DNA of 64,000 nucleotides, from the NCBI GenBank assembly GCA_018780805.1, contig JADMJD010000112.1, positions 62,001 through 126,000 of the forward strand. Reading direction: 5' to 3'. Positions 1-7,379 of this stretch are shown here, piece after piece (the stretch's first letter is position 1; every line of letters starts with the position of its first letter). Made by a program: the position numbers and the translations under genes. The DNA comes from Rubrivivax sp. Lineage in GTDB: Bacteria > Pseudomonadota > Gammaproteobacteria > Burkholderiales > Burkholderiaceae_C. Under the pieces are notes generated by a model. The model worked only from the letters and a program-made list of their open reading frames with translations, did no database searches and was not told where the DNA came from.

Positions 1-550
1 TGGCGGTGTGTTCGTCCCACACGGTGCGGCGCGCGGCGCCAGCCTGCAGCACGGCGCCCATGGCGCGGCGGATCTGGCACCAGTGCGGCGCCGCGCTGCG
101 TTCGATCAGCGGGTTGCCGCTGGCTGCGTAGAGTGCGCGGTGGAAGGCCAGGTCGGCGTCGATCATCGCCATCACGTCGCGGCCCTTTGCGGCGGCCCGG
201 CCGGCTTTCAGCAGCGCGGGGGGCAGCACGGCCCGGCGCTGCGCCGCCAGGCGCGCGGCCAGCGCATCGAGCGCACCGCGCACCGCGTAGACCTGGGCGA
301 TGCCGGCGGCGGACAGCGCCGCCACCTGCAAGCCGCGGCCCGGTGCGTCCTGCACCAGGCCGTCGGCCTTCAGCAGGCGCAGCGCCTGCAGCACCGGCTG
401 GCGAGACACGGCCAGGCGTTCCGCCAGGTCCTCCTGCGTGATGCGTTGACCGGGGGCGAGTGCGCCGCTGGCGATGGCATCCACCAGGGCGCGGTAGACC
501 TGGTCGACCAGGCCGGGCGCAGCGGCGATGCGGTGCAGTTCGGTGGCCAT
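1..550 (-). CDS. GntR-family regulator, FCD subfamily (C-terminus cut by window edge)
   Basis: A minus-strand reading frame starts at the ATG at 548-550 (MATELHRIAAAPGLVDQVY) and runs off the left edge, so about 183 residues are visible. Residues 10-75 form a GntR winged helix-turn-helix: a VYRALVDAIASG helix, LAERLAVSRQPVLQALRLL as the recognition region, and a wing around DAPGRGLQV. From about residue 80 an alpha-helical FCD effector domain begins, with the D-x-x-FH-x-x-(I/L) pattern (DADLAFHRAL). FCD regulators usually repress neighbouring catabolic or transport genes and are released by a carboxylic acid; the ligand here cannot be inferred. A GTATAC-centred palindrome just upstream suggests autoregulation. 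It is divergent from the buf genes, with a 162-base gap. Confidence 0.85.
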   Translation of the reverse strand, partial: MATELHRIAAAPGLVDQVYRALVDAIASGALAPGQRITQEDLAERLAVSRQPVLQALRLLKADGLVQDAPGRGLQVAALSAAGIAQVYAVRGALDALAARLAAQRRAVLPPALLKAGRAAAKGRDVMAMIDADLAFHRALYAASGNPLIERSAAPHWCQIRRAMGAVLQAGAARRTVWDEHTA

Positions 551-555
551 GGGCT

Positions 556-572
556 CTGTACTCCGTATACAG
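556..572. promoter_or_regulatory. Putative operator of the FCD GntR regulator
   Basis: CTGTA (556-560) and TACAG (568-572) form an inverted repeat immediately upstream of the regulator's ATG. It contains GTATAC at 565-570. The FCD/FadR subfamily is known to favour a short GT-x-TA-x-AC type palindrome, so this is a plausible autoregulatory site. The assignment is inferred from position and symmetry only. Confidence 0.45.
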
Positions 573-712
573 ACCATAGGCGAACACTGCCCTTGCAGCC
601 CCCGTGCTTTCCCGCAGCCCGGTGTAAGGACGGCCGCGACCGAACGACGCAGCCTCTGACCGGTTCACCGAGCCGGCCTGAAAAGCCTCAACCCCCCACA
701 GGAGTTCCCACC

Positions 713-1000
713 ATGACCCGTTCCAACCCCGCCCTGGCCGCCGCTGCAGCGATGTTTGCGTTGTCCACCGCCGCATTCGCCGCCACCCCGCCGGCTGGCA
801 GCAGCGGCCTGGCCGTGGCCGCCACCGACAAGGTGCACTGTTACGGCCTGCACAGCTGCAAGGGCAACGCCGATTGCAAGACCACGGAAAACGCCTGCAA
901 GGGCCAGAACGCCTGCAAGGGCCACAGCTTCAAGGGTGTGGCCGCGGCCGAGTGCCTGAGCAAGGGCGGCACCATCGGTGACCTGGTTGCCAAGAAGTGA
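713..1000 (+). CDS. bufA: BufA-type bufferin precursor (periplasmic copper-binding peptide)
   Basis: 95 residues with ATG at 713 and AGGAG at 700-704. A cleavable signal peptide covers about residues 1-23 (Ala-rich, ending STAAFA). The mature part carries six cysteines at 43, 49, 55, 62, 68 and 81 in CYG, SCKG, DC, ACKGQ, ACKG and ECLSKGG contexts, which is the pattern of bufferins, apparently nearer the BufA2 type. In this RiPP family, cysteines are converted by the BufB/BufC pair to thiooxazole-type groups that bind copper in the periplasm. The adjacent DUF692 and DUF2063 genes give strong contextual support. An in-frame upstream extension exists but lacks a ribosome site. Confidence 0.85.
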   Translation: MTRSNPALAAAAAMFALSTAAFAATPPAGSSGLAVAATDKVHCYGLHSCKGNADCKTTENACKGQNACKGHSFKGVAAAECLSKGGTIGDLVAKK

Positions 1001-1004
1001 CCTG

Positions 1005-1811
1005 ATGTCCGGGATCTTCGGCCTGGGCCTGCGCACGGCGCATTACCGCGACTTCCTCGCGGACGAGGCGCCCGCGGTGGACTGGCTGGAGATCCTGTCC
1101 GACAACTACCTGGTGCCCGGCGGCAAGCCGCTGGTGATGCTGGACAACATCCGCGCGCGTTACCCGATGGCCATGCACGGCGTGGCCATGTCGCTGGGCA
1201 GCGTCGCGGGGCCGGATGCGCAGTACCTGCGCGACATCGCCGCGCTCGCACGGCGCGTGCAGCCGCTGTGGGTGTCGGACCATCTGTGCTGGACCGGTGT
1301 GCACGGCCGCCAGCTGCACGACCTGATGCCCCTGCCCTACACCGACGAAGCACTCGCCGTCGTGGTGCAAAACGTCAAACGAGTGCAGGACGCGCTGGGC
1401 CAGCGCATCCTGGTGGAAAACGTCTCCAGCTACCTCGAATTCAGCGCTTCGACGATGAGCGAAGCGCAGTTCCTGCACCACCTGTGCGAAGAAGCCGATT
1501 GCGAGCTGCTGCTGGACCTGAACAATGTGCACGTCAGCGCCGTCAACCACGGTTTTGACGCGGCCGAATTCCTGCGCGGCATCCCGCGCGGCCGCGTGCG
1601 GCAAATCCACCTGGCCGGCCACACCGACCATGGCGACCATTTGATCGACACGCACGACCACCCCGTGGCCGACCCGGTGTGGGCGCTGTACCGGCAGGCA
1701 CTGGCCCGCTTTGGCCCGGTGCACACCATGATCGAACGCGACGACCACATCCCGCCGCTGCCCGAGCTGCTGGCGGAGTTGGACATCGCCCGCCGCATGG
1801 TGGCGGCGTGA
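1005..1811 (+). CDS. bufB: BufB: DUF692 / MbnB-like multinuclear iron enzyme
   Basis: 268 residues from ATG 1005 ([18 protein letters not shown]), four bases after the bufA stop. An in-frame GTG at 978 lies inside bufA and would add nine residues not typical of the family. DUF692/MbnB enzymes are TIM barrels with two or three iron ions that oxidise peptide cysteines. Candidate metal ligands are seen in [44 protein letters not shown] and ERDDHIP. The length matches the family. It is expected to act in the cytoplasm on BufA together with BufC before export. Confidence 0.88.
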   Translation: MSGIFGLGLRTAHYRDFLADEAPAVDWLEILSDNYLVPGGKPLVMLDNIRARYPMAMHGVAMSLGSVAGPDAQYLRDIAALARRVQPLWVSDHLCWTGVHGRQLHDLMPLPYTDEALAVVVQNVKRVQDALGQRILVENVSSYLEFSASTMSEAQFLHHLCEEADCELLLDLNNVHVSAVNHGFDAAEFLRGIPRGRVRQIHLAGHTDHGDHLIDTHDHPVADPVWALYRQALARFGPVHTMIERDDHIPPLPELLAELDIARRMVAA

Positions 1812-2593
1812 GTGCCTTGCTCGCGCTGCAGACGGCGCTGCAGCAGCATGTGCTGGACGCTGCCGAAGGCATCCGTGCGGCGATCGCGCCAGGCCCCGGC
1901 ATCGCGGTGGACCGCCGGCTGCAGATCTACCACCACGCCTACCGCGCACGCCTGGTCGAGACCCTGGCCGACACCTTCGGCCACACCGCCAGCTACCTGG
2001 GCGGCGACTGGTTCGAGGCCGACGCCCGGGCCTTCATCGAGACCCACCCGTCCACCCGCGCCAGCCTGCGCTGGTACGGCGCCGATTTCGCCGCCTGGCT
2101 GCAGCAGCGCCACCCGCAGGACGGCGACATCGGCGAGCTGGCCGCGCTGGACTGGGCGCTGCGCCGCGCCTTCGACGGCCCCGATGCCCCGGTGCCGACG
2201 CTGGCACACCTGGCCACGCTGCCACCCGAGGCCTGGGCCACGCTGGGTTTTGCCCTGCAGCCCACGGCCGAGCGGCTGACGCTGCACTTCAACACCCTGG
2301 CCATCTGGCAGGCGCTGGACGGCGACAGCACACCGCCCACCGCCGCGCCGCTGGCCGCACCGGGTGCCTTGCTGGTGTGGCGGCGCGACCTGCAGCCGCA
2401 CTTCCGCACGCTGGGGCCGGTGGAGGCACTGGCGCTGACGCACCTGGCGGCCGGCGACAGCTTTGCCGCCACCTGCGCGACGCTGGCCGAGGCCTTCGTG
2501 GCCGAAGACACGGCGGCACAGGCCGGTGCGCTGCTGCGGCGCTGGATCGACGAAGGCCTGCTGGCCAGCGTCACAGGCTGGCCGGCAGCCTGA
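1808..2593 (+). CDS. bufC: BufC: DUF2063 bufferin maturation partner
   Basis: 261 residues. The GTG at 1808 overlaps the bufB stop by four bases, as expected for translational coupling. The N-terminal half is DUF2063-like: the YHHAYRARL segment at about 38-46 is followed by [21 protein letters not shown]. The C-terminal half (about 130-260) looks like the second, winged-helix-like domain of HvfC/BufC/MbnC partners. These proteins deliver the precursor peptide to the DUF692 enzyme. The 3' end overlaps the convergent sensor kinase gene by 23 bases. Confidence 0.82.
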   Translation: MSALLALQTALQQHVLDAAEGIRAAIAPGPGIAVDRRLQIYHHAYRARLVETLADTFGHTASYLGGDWFEADARAFIETHPSTRASLRWYGADFAAWLQQRHPQDGDIGELAALDWALRRAFDGPDAPVPTLAHLATLPPEAWATLGFALQPTAERLTLHFNTLAIWQALDGDSTPPTAAPLAAPGALLVWRRDLQPHFRTLGPVEALALTHLAAGDSFAATCATLAEAFVAEDTAAQAGALLRRWIDEGLLASVTGWPAA

Positions 2594-4058
2594 TCGTGAT
2601 GTGCATGCCCTGGTCGGGCGCGCTCTGCGCCTGCACCTGGCCGCCATGCAGGCCCACGATGCGGCCGACGATGGCCAGGCCCAGGCCGTGGCCACCTTCG
2701 CTCTTGCGGTAAAAACGTTCGAACAGCAGCGGCAACTGGTCGGCCGCGATGCCCGGGCCCGTGTCTGAAACGGCGACCACGACCTGGTCTTCCTCGTGCC
2801 GCGCGCTCAGCGTGATGTGGCCGCCGGCCGGGGTGAGCTTGAGTGCGTTGTCCAGCAGGTTGGCCAGCGCACGTTCGAAAAGCTCCACGTCCAGCGCAGC
2901 AATCACCGGATCGGCGGCGTGTTCGCAGCGCAGCAGGATGCCGGCCTGCGCCGCGCGGCCGGCAAACCGCATCGCCACGTCGTCCAGCAGTTCGCCCACG
3001 TCCATGGGCACCGGCTGCAGGCGGTAGGACGGCTCGTCCAGCAGCGCAAAGTCGGCCAGCGCCCGCACCATGCCGGCCGCGTGGGCGGTGTTGCGCAACG
3101 CCACCTGCAGCAGGGCACGGTCTTCGGCGCGCGCCGGGTCACCGGCCCAGCGGCGCTCCAGCGTCTCCAGCCCGGCGGTGGTGGCGGTGAGCGGAGAGCG
3201 CAGGTCGTGCGACAGGTTGCTGACACCTTCGCGGCGGAACTGGTCCAGCCGGCGCAGCCGGTCCCATTGCGCGTGCAGCCGCGCCAGCATGGCCTGGAAG
3301 CCGGCGCGCAGGCGGGTGAACTCGTCGTCGCCCCGCGGCGGCAGCGCGGCAGGCTGCACCTGTTGTGCGGCCTCGAAGCCGTCGCGCGCCGCGGCGTCCA
3401 CCGTGTCGCTCAGCTCCCGCAAGGGGCGGGTCACGGTGCCGATGACCCAGGTCGCGATCAACGAGCCCAGCAGCACCACCACCACCACGCCCATCAGCGC
3501 GGGCCCGGTGACGCTGCTGCGCAGCAGGTCCAGCCGGCCGGCCGGCAGCGGCGCTTTCTGGCAGACGAGGTAGAGGTAGCCGGCCACCTCGTCGGCGGCC
3601 CGGATCACGGTGGCGCGCAGCGGCCGGGCTGCGATCACCGTGTCGGCGCTCATGTACTCCGGGTCGTCGCCCATCACGTAGGCGGCACGGGCACGGTCAC
3701 CGGCCGTCATCACCGCTTCCTTGACCGGCGCCAGCTTGACCTTGAAACCGGGCGCCAGCGGCATCTGGCCGGAGCTGGCCAGCACGGTGCCGTCGGCCGC
3801 CAGCAGGTACAGCCGCGAGTTGGGCTCGAACAGCAGCAGGTTGCGCAAGAAGCCGGTGAACCCCTCAGGGTCGCGCATGTGCAGGTCCAGCAGATCGGGG
3901 TGCGTGGCCACCACACGCCCGATGAAGCCGTTGGCACGCTCCCAGGTGCTTTCGTGTTCAAAACGCTGGAAAGCCGTGGCCACCGTGAACAGCAGCGCCA
4001 GGGTGGTGGCCAGGCCGGTGAGCAGGATGGTCAGCGCCAGGCGCGCACGGACCGTCAT
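2571..4058 (-). CDS. Membrane sensor histidine kinase
   Basis: 495 residues. TM1 is about 7-29, followed by a periplasmic sensor region of about 150 residues, TM2 at about 190-210, and a HAMP linker (TRPLRELSDTVDAAA). The dimerisation box is SHDLRSPLTA, and the catalytic domain has N box NLLDNALKL, G1 DTGPGIAAD, F box LFERFY and G2 GHGLGLAIVG. All autophosphorylation motifs are intact. The gene lies downstream of its response regulator on the same strand; the roughly 94-base gap between them is filled by a repeat element. The stimulus is unknown. Its terminus overlaps bufC on the opposite strand. Confidence 0.9.
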   Translation of the reverse strand: MTVRARLALTILLTGLATTLALLFTVATAFQRFEHESTWERANGFIGRVVATHPDLLDLHMRDPEGFTGFLRNLLLFEPNSRLYLLAADGTVLASSGQMPLAPGFKVKLAPVKEAVMTAGDRARAAYVMGDDPEYMSADTVIAARPLRATVIRAADEVAGYLYLVCQKAPLPAGRLDLLRSSVTGPALMGVVVVVLLGSLIATWVIGTVTRPLRELSDTVDAAARDGFEAAQQVQPAALPPRGDDEFTRLRAGFQAMLARLHAQWDRLRRLDQFRREGVSNLSHDLRSPLTATTAGLETLERRWAGDPARAEDRALLQVALRNTAHAAGMVRALADFALLDEPSYRLQPVPMDVGELLDDVAMRFAGRAAQAGILLRCEHAADPVIAALDVELFERALANLLDNALKLTPAGGHITLSARHEEDQVVVAVSDTGPGIAADQLPLLFERFYRKSEGGHGLGLAIVGRIVGLHGGQVQAQSAPDQGMHITIRLPASL

Positions 4059-4060
4059 CA

Positions 4061-4150
4061 GAGGTCCCGCCGGGCCGCCCCAAGGGACCTGGCGCCCCCT
4101 CGGGGGGCTGCGAGCGAAGCGAGCGAAGCGAGCGAAGCGAGCTGGGCGGC
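4061..4150. repeat. Palindromic intergenic repeat with 9-bp tandem tail
   Basis: The gap between the response regulator and kinase genes holds CCGGGCCGCCCCAAGG followed by a C5/G6 hairpin and then a 9-bp tandem (GCGAGCGAA, about 3.7 copies, 4110-4142). The same core recurs at 16195-16262. In both places it fills the gap between two co-directional genes and ends right at the downstream start codon. Confidence 0.75.
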
Positions 4151-4152
4151 TG

Positions 4153-4860
4153 TCATGTCAATTCGCTGAACTTGTAACCCGCGCCGCGCACGGTGAGCAC
4201 GAACTCGGGCCGCATCGGATCTTTCTCCAACTTGTTGCGCAGCCGGTTGATGTGGGTGGTCACGGTGTGTTCGTAACCGTCGTGGCTGTAACCCCAAACG
4301 GCGTCCAGCAGTTGCGCGCGCGAAAACACACGCCCCGGGTGCTGGGCGAAGTGCAGCAGCAGATCGAACTCCAGCGCGGTCAGCTCCACCGCCGCACCGC
4401 GCACGGCCACGCTGCGTTTGGCGGGCCAGATCTGCAGCGCGCCGTGCTGCAGCGGGCGTTCCGACGCGGAAGCGCCGGCCGCCGTTTCACGCACATCGGC
4501 GCGGCGCAGCAGCGCCTTCACCCGCGCCAGCAGTTCGGCCATCGAAAACGGCTTGGTCAGGTAGTCGTCGGCGCCCAGTTCCAGGCCCAGCACGCGGTCG
4601 AGCTCGGTGCTCTTGGCGGTGAGCATCAGGATGGGCGTGTCGCGTTCACGGGCGCGCAGGCCCTTGCAGACCTCCAGCCCGTCCAGGCCCGGCATCATCA
4701 GGTCCAGCACCAGCAGGTCGCTGGGCTGTTGCGCCTCAGCGGCCAGCGCAGCGCCGCCGTCGGGCACGGCGTGCACGGCATAACCGGCCTGCTGCAGGTT
4801 CATCACCAGCAGGTCACGGATGTCGGCCTGGTCTTCGGCCACGAGGATGCGACGGGGCAT
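4153..4860 (-). CDS. OmpR/PhoB-family response regulator
   Basis: 235 residues from ATG 4860 (MPRRILVAEDQADIRDLL); an in-frame ATG at 4878 would add six residues. The receiver domain has acidic residues in VAEDQAD, phospho-acceptor Asp in LVLDLMMPGLDG, Thr/Lys in LTAKS and DDYLTKPF. The C-terminal winged helix (about 140-230) contains LTALEFDLLLHFAQHPGRVF, then VTTHINRLRNKLE and VRGAGYKF, typical of the OmpR subfamily. It pairs with the downstream histidine kinase. Three direct GTGATC repeats in the upstream intergenic region are a candidate binding site shared with the divergent sigma gene. Confidence 0.92.
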   Translation of the reverse strand: MPRRILVAEDQADIRDLLVMNLQQAGYAVHAVPDGGAALAAEAQQPSDLLVLDLMMPGLDGLEVCKGLRARERDTPILMLTAKSTELDRVLGLELGADDYLTKPFSMAELLARVKALLRRADVRETAAGASASERPLQHGALQIWPAKRSVAVRGAAVELTALEFDLLLHFAQHPGRVFSRAQLLDAVWGYSHDGYEHTVTTHINRLRNKLEKDPMRPEFVLTVRGAGYKFSELT

Positions 4861-4899
4861 GCGGGGGGGTCGCTGCATGGCGCGGCACCTTACACCGAT

Positions 4900-4926
4900 G
4901 TGATCTTCCCGTGATCTTCGGTGATC
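4900..4926. promoter_or_regulatory. Triple direct repeat, candidate OmpR-type regulator site
   Basis: GTGATC occurs at 4900, 4911 and 4921, spaced 11 and 10 bases, so one helical turn apart. Direct repeats with this period are typical of OmpR/PhoB regulators. The site lies in the 116-base region between the response regulator and the divergent sigma factor gene, so it could control both. The third repeat extends to GTGATCAC, itself palindromic. Confidence 0.5.
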
Positions 4927-4976
4927 ACCCCGTGAGTTCCGGCCGCGACAGTGCAGGCACACACAGGAGTTGCACC

Positions 4977-5468
4977 ATGACCACCTTGACCTGGCCTGAC
5001 CTGATCCCCCACCGCGGCGAGCTGGTGCGATACGCGCGCCGCAAGCTGATGGACCCCAGCCTGGCCGAAGACCTGGTGCACGACGTCTTCGAGGCCGTGG
5101 CCACGGGGCGGGCCGCGTTTGCCGGACGGTCGGCGCTGCGCACCTGGCTGGTGGGCATCCTCAAACACAAGATCGTCGATCTGGTGCGCGAGCGCAGCGG
5201 GCACGACCCACTGCCGGAGGGTGGCGACGACGACGCCGGTGTCGAACTGGTCTGCCCCCATGCCGGCCCCGAGGAGCAGGCCACCCAACGTGAGCGCCTG
5301 GCGCAGACGCTGCGCCGCGTGGAGGCATTACCCGCCGGCCTGCGCGACGCCTTTGTGCTGCGCGTGCTGCAGGACCGGTCGTCCGATGACGTCTGTGCCG
5401 CACTGAACATCAGCGAAGACAACCTGTTTGTGCGCCTGCACCGGGCGCGCAAGGCCTTGTCGGCCTGA
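4977..5468 (+). CDS. RNA polymerase sigma factor, ECF / sigma-70 family
   Basis: 163 residues from ATG 4977, with ACAGGAGT upstream. Region 2 is about residues 10-75 (AEDLVHDVFEAVATG, LRTWLVGILKHKIVDLVRE), and region 4 about 105-160 (LPAGLRDAFVLRVLQD, then SSDDVCAALNISEDNLFVRLHRARKAL as the -35-binding helix-turn-helix). A Cys-containing acidic linker separates them. ECF factors redirect RNA polymerase in response to envelope or other stresses. No zinc-finger anti-sigma gene follows directly, which is unusual. The divergent two-component system and shared direct repeats suggest it may be controlled by phosphorylation of the neighbouring regulator. Confidence 0.88.
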   Translation: MTTLTWPDLIPHRGELVRYARRKLMDPSLAEDLVHDVFEAVATGRAAFAGRSALRTWLVGILKHKIVDLVRERSGHDPLPEGGDDDAGVELVCPHAGPEEQATQRERLAQTLRRVEALPAGLRDAFVLRVLQDRSSDDVCAALNISEDNLFVRLHRARKALSA

Positions 5469-5566
5469 AATCCGCACAAAGCCCTGGAACTGGCAGGGAT
5501 CGTCACCATCTCAGGCTGCCGGGTCGCGCAGAATGCGGCCGCAAGTCAACGATGGAGACGCTTCGC

Positions 5567-6526
5567 ATGAAAAACTGGTTCGTGGGTGTGGTGATGGCCG
5601 CCGTGGCGCTGGCCGTGGTGCCCGAGTTCGCCGACGCCAAGCGCCTGGGTGGTGGTGCCTCCAAGGGCATGCAGCGCAGCACGCCCACCCAGCCGGCGCA
5701 GAACACGCCGCCCAGCCCGGCCACACCCGCCAACCCGGGCGCTGCTGCGCCGGCCGCTGCGGGCGCCACCGCGGGTGCCGCGGCCGCCGCAGGCAAACGT
5801 TCGTGGATGGGCCCGATCGCCGGCCTGGCCGCCGGCTTGGGGCTGGCCGCGCTGTTCAGCCACCTGGGCCTGGGCGCCGAGCTGGCCAACTTCGTGATGA
5901 TCGCGTTGCTGGTGGCCGCCGCTTTCTTCGCGTTCCGCTTCTTCATGGCACGCCGCAACGGTGGCAACACCGCCGGCCCACGCCTGGCGACGGCCACGGC
6001 CGGTGCCGGTGCCGGTGAGATGCAGCGCACGCCCTTCCAGCCGCTGCAGCCGCTGCAGCCGGCCCCGGTGCAACCCGTGCAGCCTACGGCTTCGGCCCAG
6101 CCAGCGGCCTTCACCGGCCTGGCCATCGGCTCCGGCGTCGCCGCGGCGCAGCTGCCGGCCGACTTCGACAAACCCGCGTTCGAGCGCCTGGCGAAGATGA
6201 TCTTCATCCGCATGCAGGCCGCCAACGACACGGCCGACATCAACGACCTGCGCAACTTCACGACGCCCGAGCTGTTTGCCGACCTGCGCCTGGACATCCA
6301 GGAGCGTGGCCCGGCCGCCCAGCACACCGACGTGGTGGAAGTGAACGCCGAGGTGCTGGACTTTGCGCAGGAGCCCGAGCGCCAGATCGTCAGCGTGCAC
6401 TACCAGGGCAAGGTCGTGGAAGCCGCGGGTGAAGACCCGGTGGCCTTCGACGAGATCTGGCACCTGGTGAAGCCGACCGACGATTCCCGCAACTGGGCCA
6501 TCGCCGGCATCCAGCAGAAGGTCTGA
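5567..6526 (+). CDS. Tim44-like domain membrane protein
   Basis: 319 residues. ATG 5567 (MKNWFVGVVMAAVALAV) is preferred because GGAGA sits nine bases upstream; ATG 5552 would add five residues. An N-terminal signal or TM segment (2-20) is followed by a low-complexity Pro/Ala/Gln linker. One or two membrane segments span about 80-130 (IAGLAAGLGLAALFS, FVMIALLVAAAFFAFRFF), and after a Gln/Pro spacer comes a C-terminal Tim44-like domain (about 195-319: FERLAKMIFIRMQAAND, LRNFTTPELFADL, VVEVNAEVLDF). Bacterial Tim44-like proteins are membrane-anchored and of uncertain function. It stands alone 98 bases after the sigma gene. Confidence 0.8.
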   Translation: MKNWFVGVVMAAVALAVVPEFADAKRLGGGASKGMQRSTPTQPAQNTPPSPATPANPGAAAPAAAGATAGAAAAAGKRSWMGPIAGLAAGLGLAALFSHLGLGAELANFVMIALLVAAAFFAFRFFMARRNGGNTAGPRLATATAGAGAGEMQRTPFQPLQPLQPAPVQPVQPTASAQPAAFTGLAIGSGVAAAQLPADFDKPAFERLAKMIFIRMQAANDTADINDLRNFTTPELFADLRLDIQERGPAAQHTDVVEVNAEVLDFAQEPERQIVSVHYQGKVVEAAGEDPVAFDEIWHLVKPTDDSRNWAIAGIQQKV

Positions 6527-6530
6527 GGAC

Positions 6531-7379
6531 CTACTCGTACCGCCGGCCTGCGGCCAGCAGGTCCGGCGTGCCGATCAGCCCGTTGAGCTGGTCAAAATCC
6601 AGCATCTGCCCCCGCCACGGGGTGGTGCTGCCGGCGGCGGCCAGGCTGGCGTAATAACCCTGCAGCGTGTGCGCCACCGCGCGCGCAGTACCGCCCGGGA
6701 AGATCACGATGCGGAAGCCCCGGGCGCCCAGCTCGGCGGCCGATTGCACCGGCGTCTGCCCCCCCTCCACCATGTTGGCCAGCAGCGGGATGCGCTGGGC
6801 AAACCGTGCGCAGGCGGCGTCCATCTGCTCGGCGCTGCGCAGCGCCTCGATGAAAAGCGCGTCCACGCCGCAGGCCAGGTAGGCCTCGGCCCGGTCCAGC
6901 GCGGCGTCCAGGCCTTCGATCGCCAGCGCGTCGGTGCGGGCCAGGATCAACGTCTGCGGGCTCTGGCGCGCGTCCAGCGCGGCGCGCAGCTTGCCGCACA
7001 TCTGTGCCACCGGCACCACGGTCTTGCCGTCCAGGTGGCCGCAGCGCTTCGGGAAACCCTGGTCTTCCAGCTGAATCATTGCCGCGCCGGCACGCTCGAA
7101 ACCGCGCACCGTGCGCTGCACGTTCAGCGCGTTGCCGAAGCCGGTGTCGGCGTCGACGATCACCGGCGTGGCCACGCGTTCGGTGATGCGCGCCAGCGTG
7201 TCCTGCACCTCGGGGTAGGTCGTCAGGCCGACATCGCTGCGGCCCAGGCGGGTGTAGGCGATGGACGCCCCCGAGAGGTACAGCGCCTCGAAGCCGGCCT
7301 GTTCGGCGATCAGTGCCGAGAGGGAGTCGTAAACACCCGGCGCCAGCAGCGGGCGATTTTCGTGCAAGCGGGTCTTCAT
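6531..7379 (-). CDS. Isocitrate lyase / PEP mutase superfamily lyase
   Basis: 282 residues. A complete TIM-barrel member of the ICL/PEPM superfamily: LYLSGASIAYTRLG, VDADTGFGN (metal-binding), QLEDQGFPKRCGH with the active-site Cys in the KRCGH loop, ARTDAL, and FIEALRS. Members cleave 2-methylisocitrate, dimethylmalate, oxaloacetate or carboxyphosphoenolpyruvate-like substrates by retro-aldol chemistry; the KRCGH loop is that of true lyases. It is the last gene of the minus-strand unit, overlapping the FAD oxidoreductase gene by four bases. Co-location with an aconitase-type hydratase suggests cleavage of a substituted malate, for example to pyruvate plus a carboxylic acid. The exact substrate is unknown. 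Confidence 0.85.
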   Translation of the reverse strand: MKTRLHENRPLLAPGVYDSLSALIAEQAGFEALYLSGASIAYTRLGRSDVGLTTYPEVQDTLARITERVATPVIVDADTGFGNALNVQRTVRGFERAGAAMIQLEDQGFPKRCGHLDGKTVVPVAQMCGKLRAALDARQSPQTLILARTDALAIEGLDAALDRAEAYLACGVDALFIEALRSAEQMDAACARFAQRIPLLANMVEGGQTPVQSAAELGARGFRIVIFPGGTARAVAHTLQGYYASLAAAGSTTPWRGQMLDFDQLNGLIGTPDLLAAGRRYE

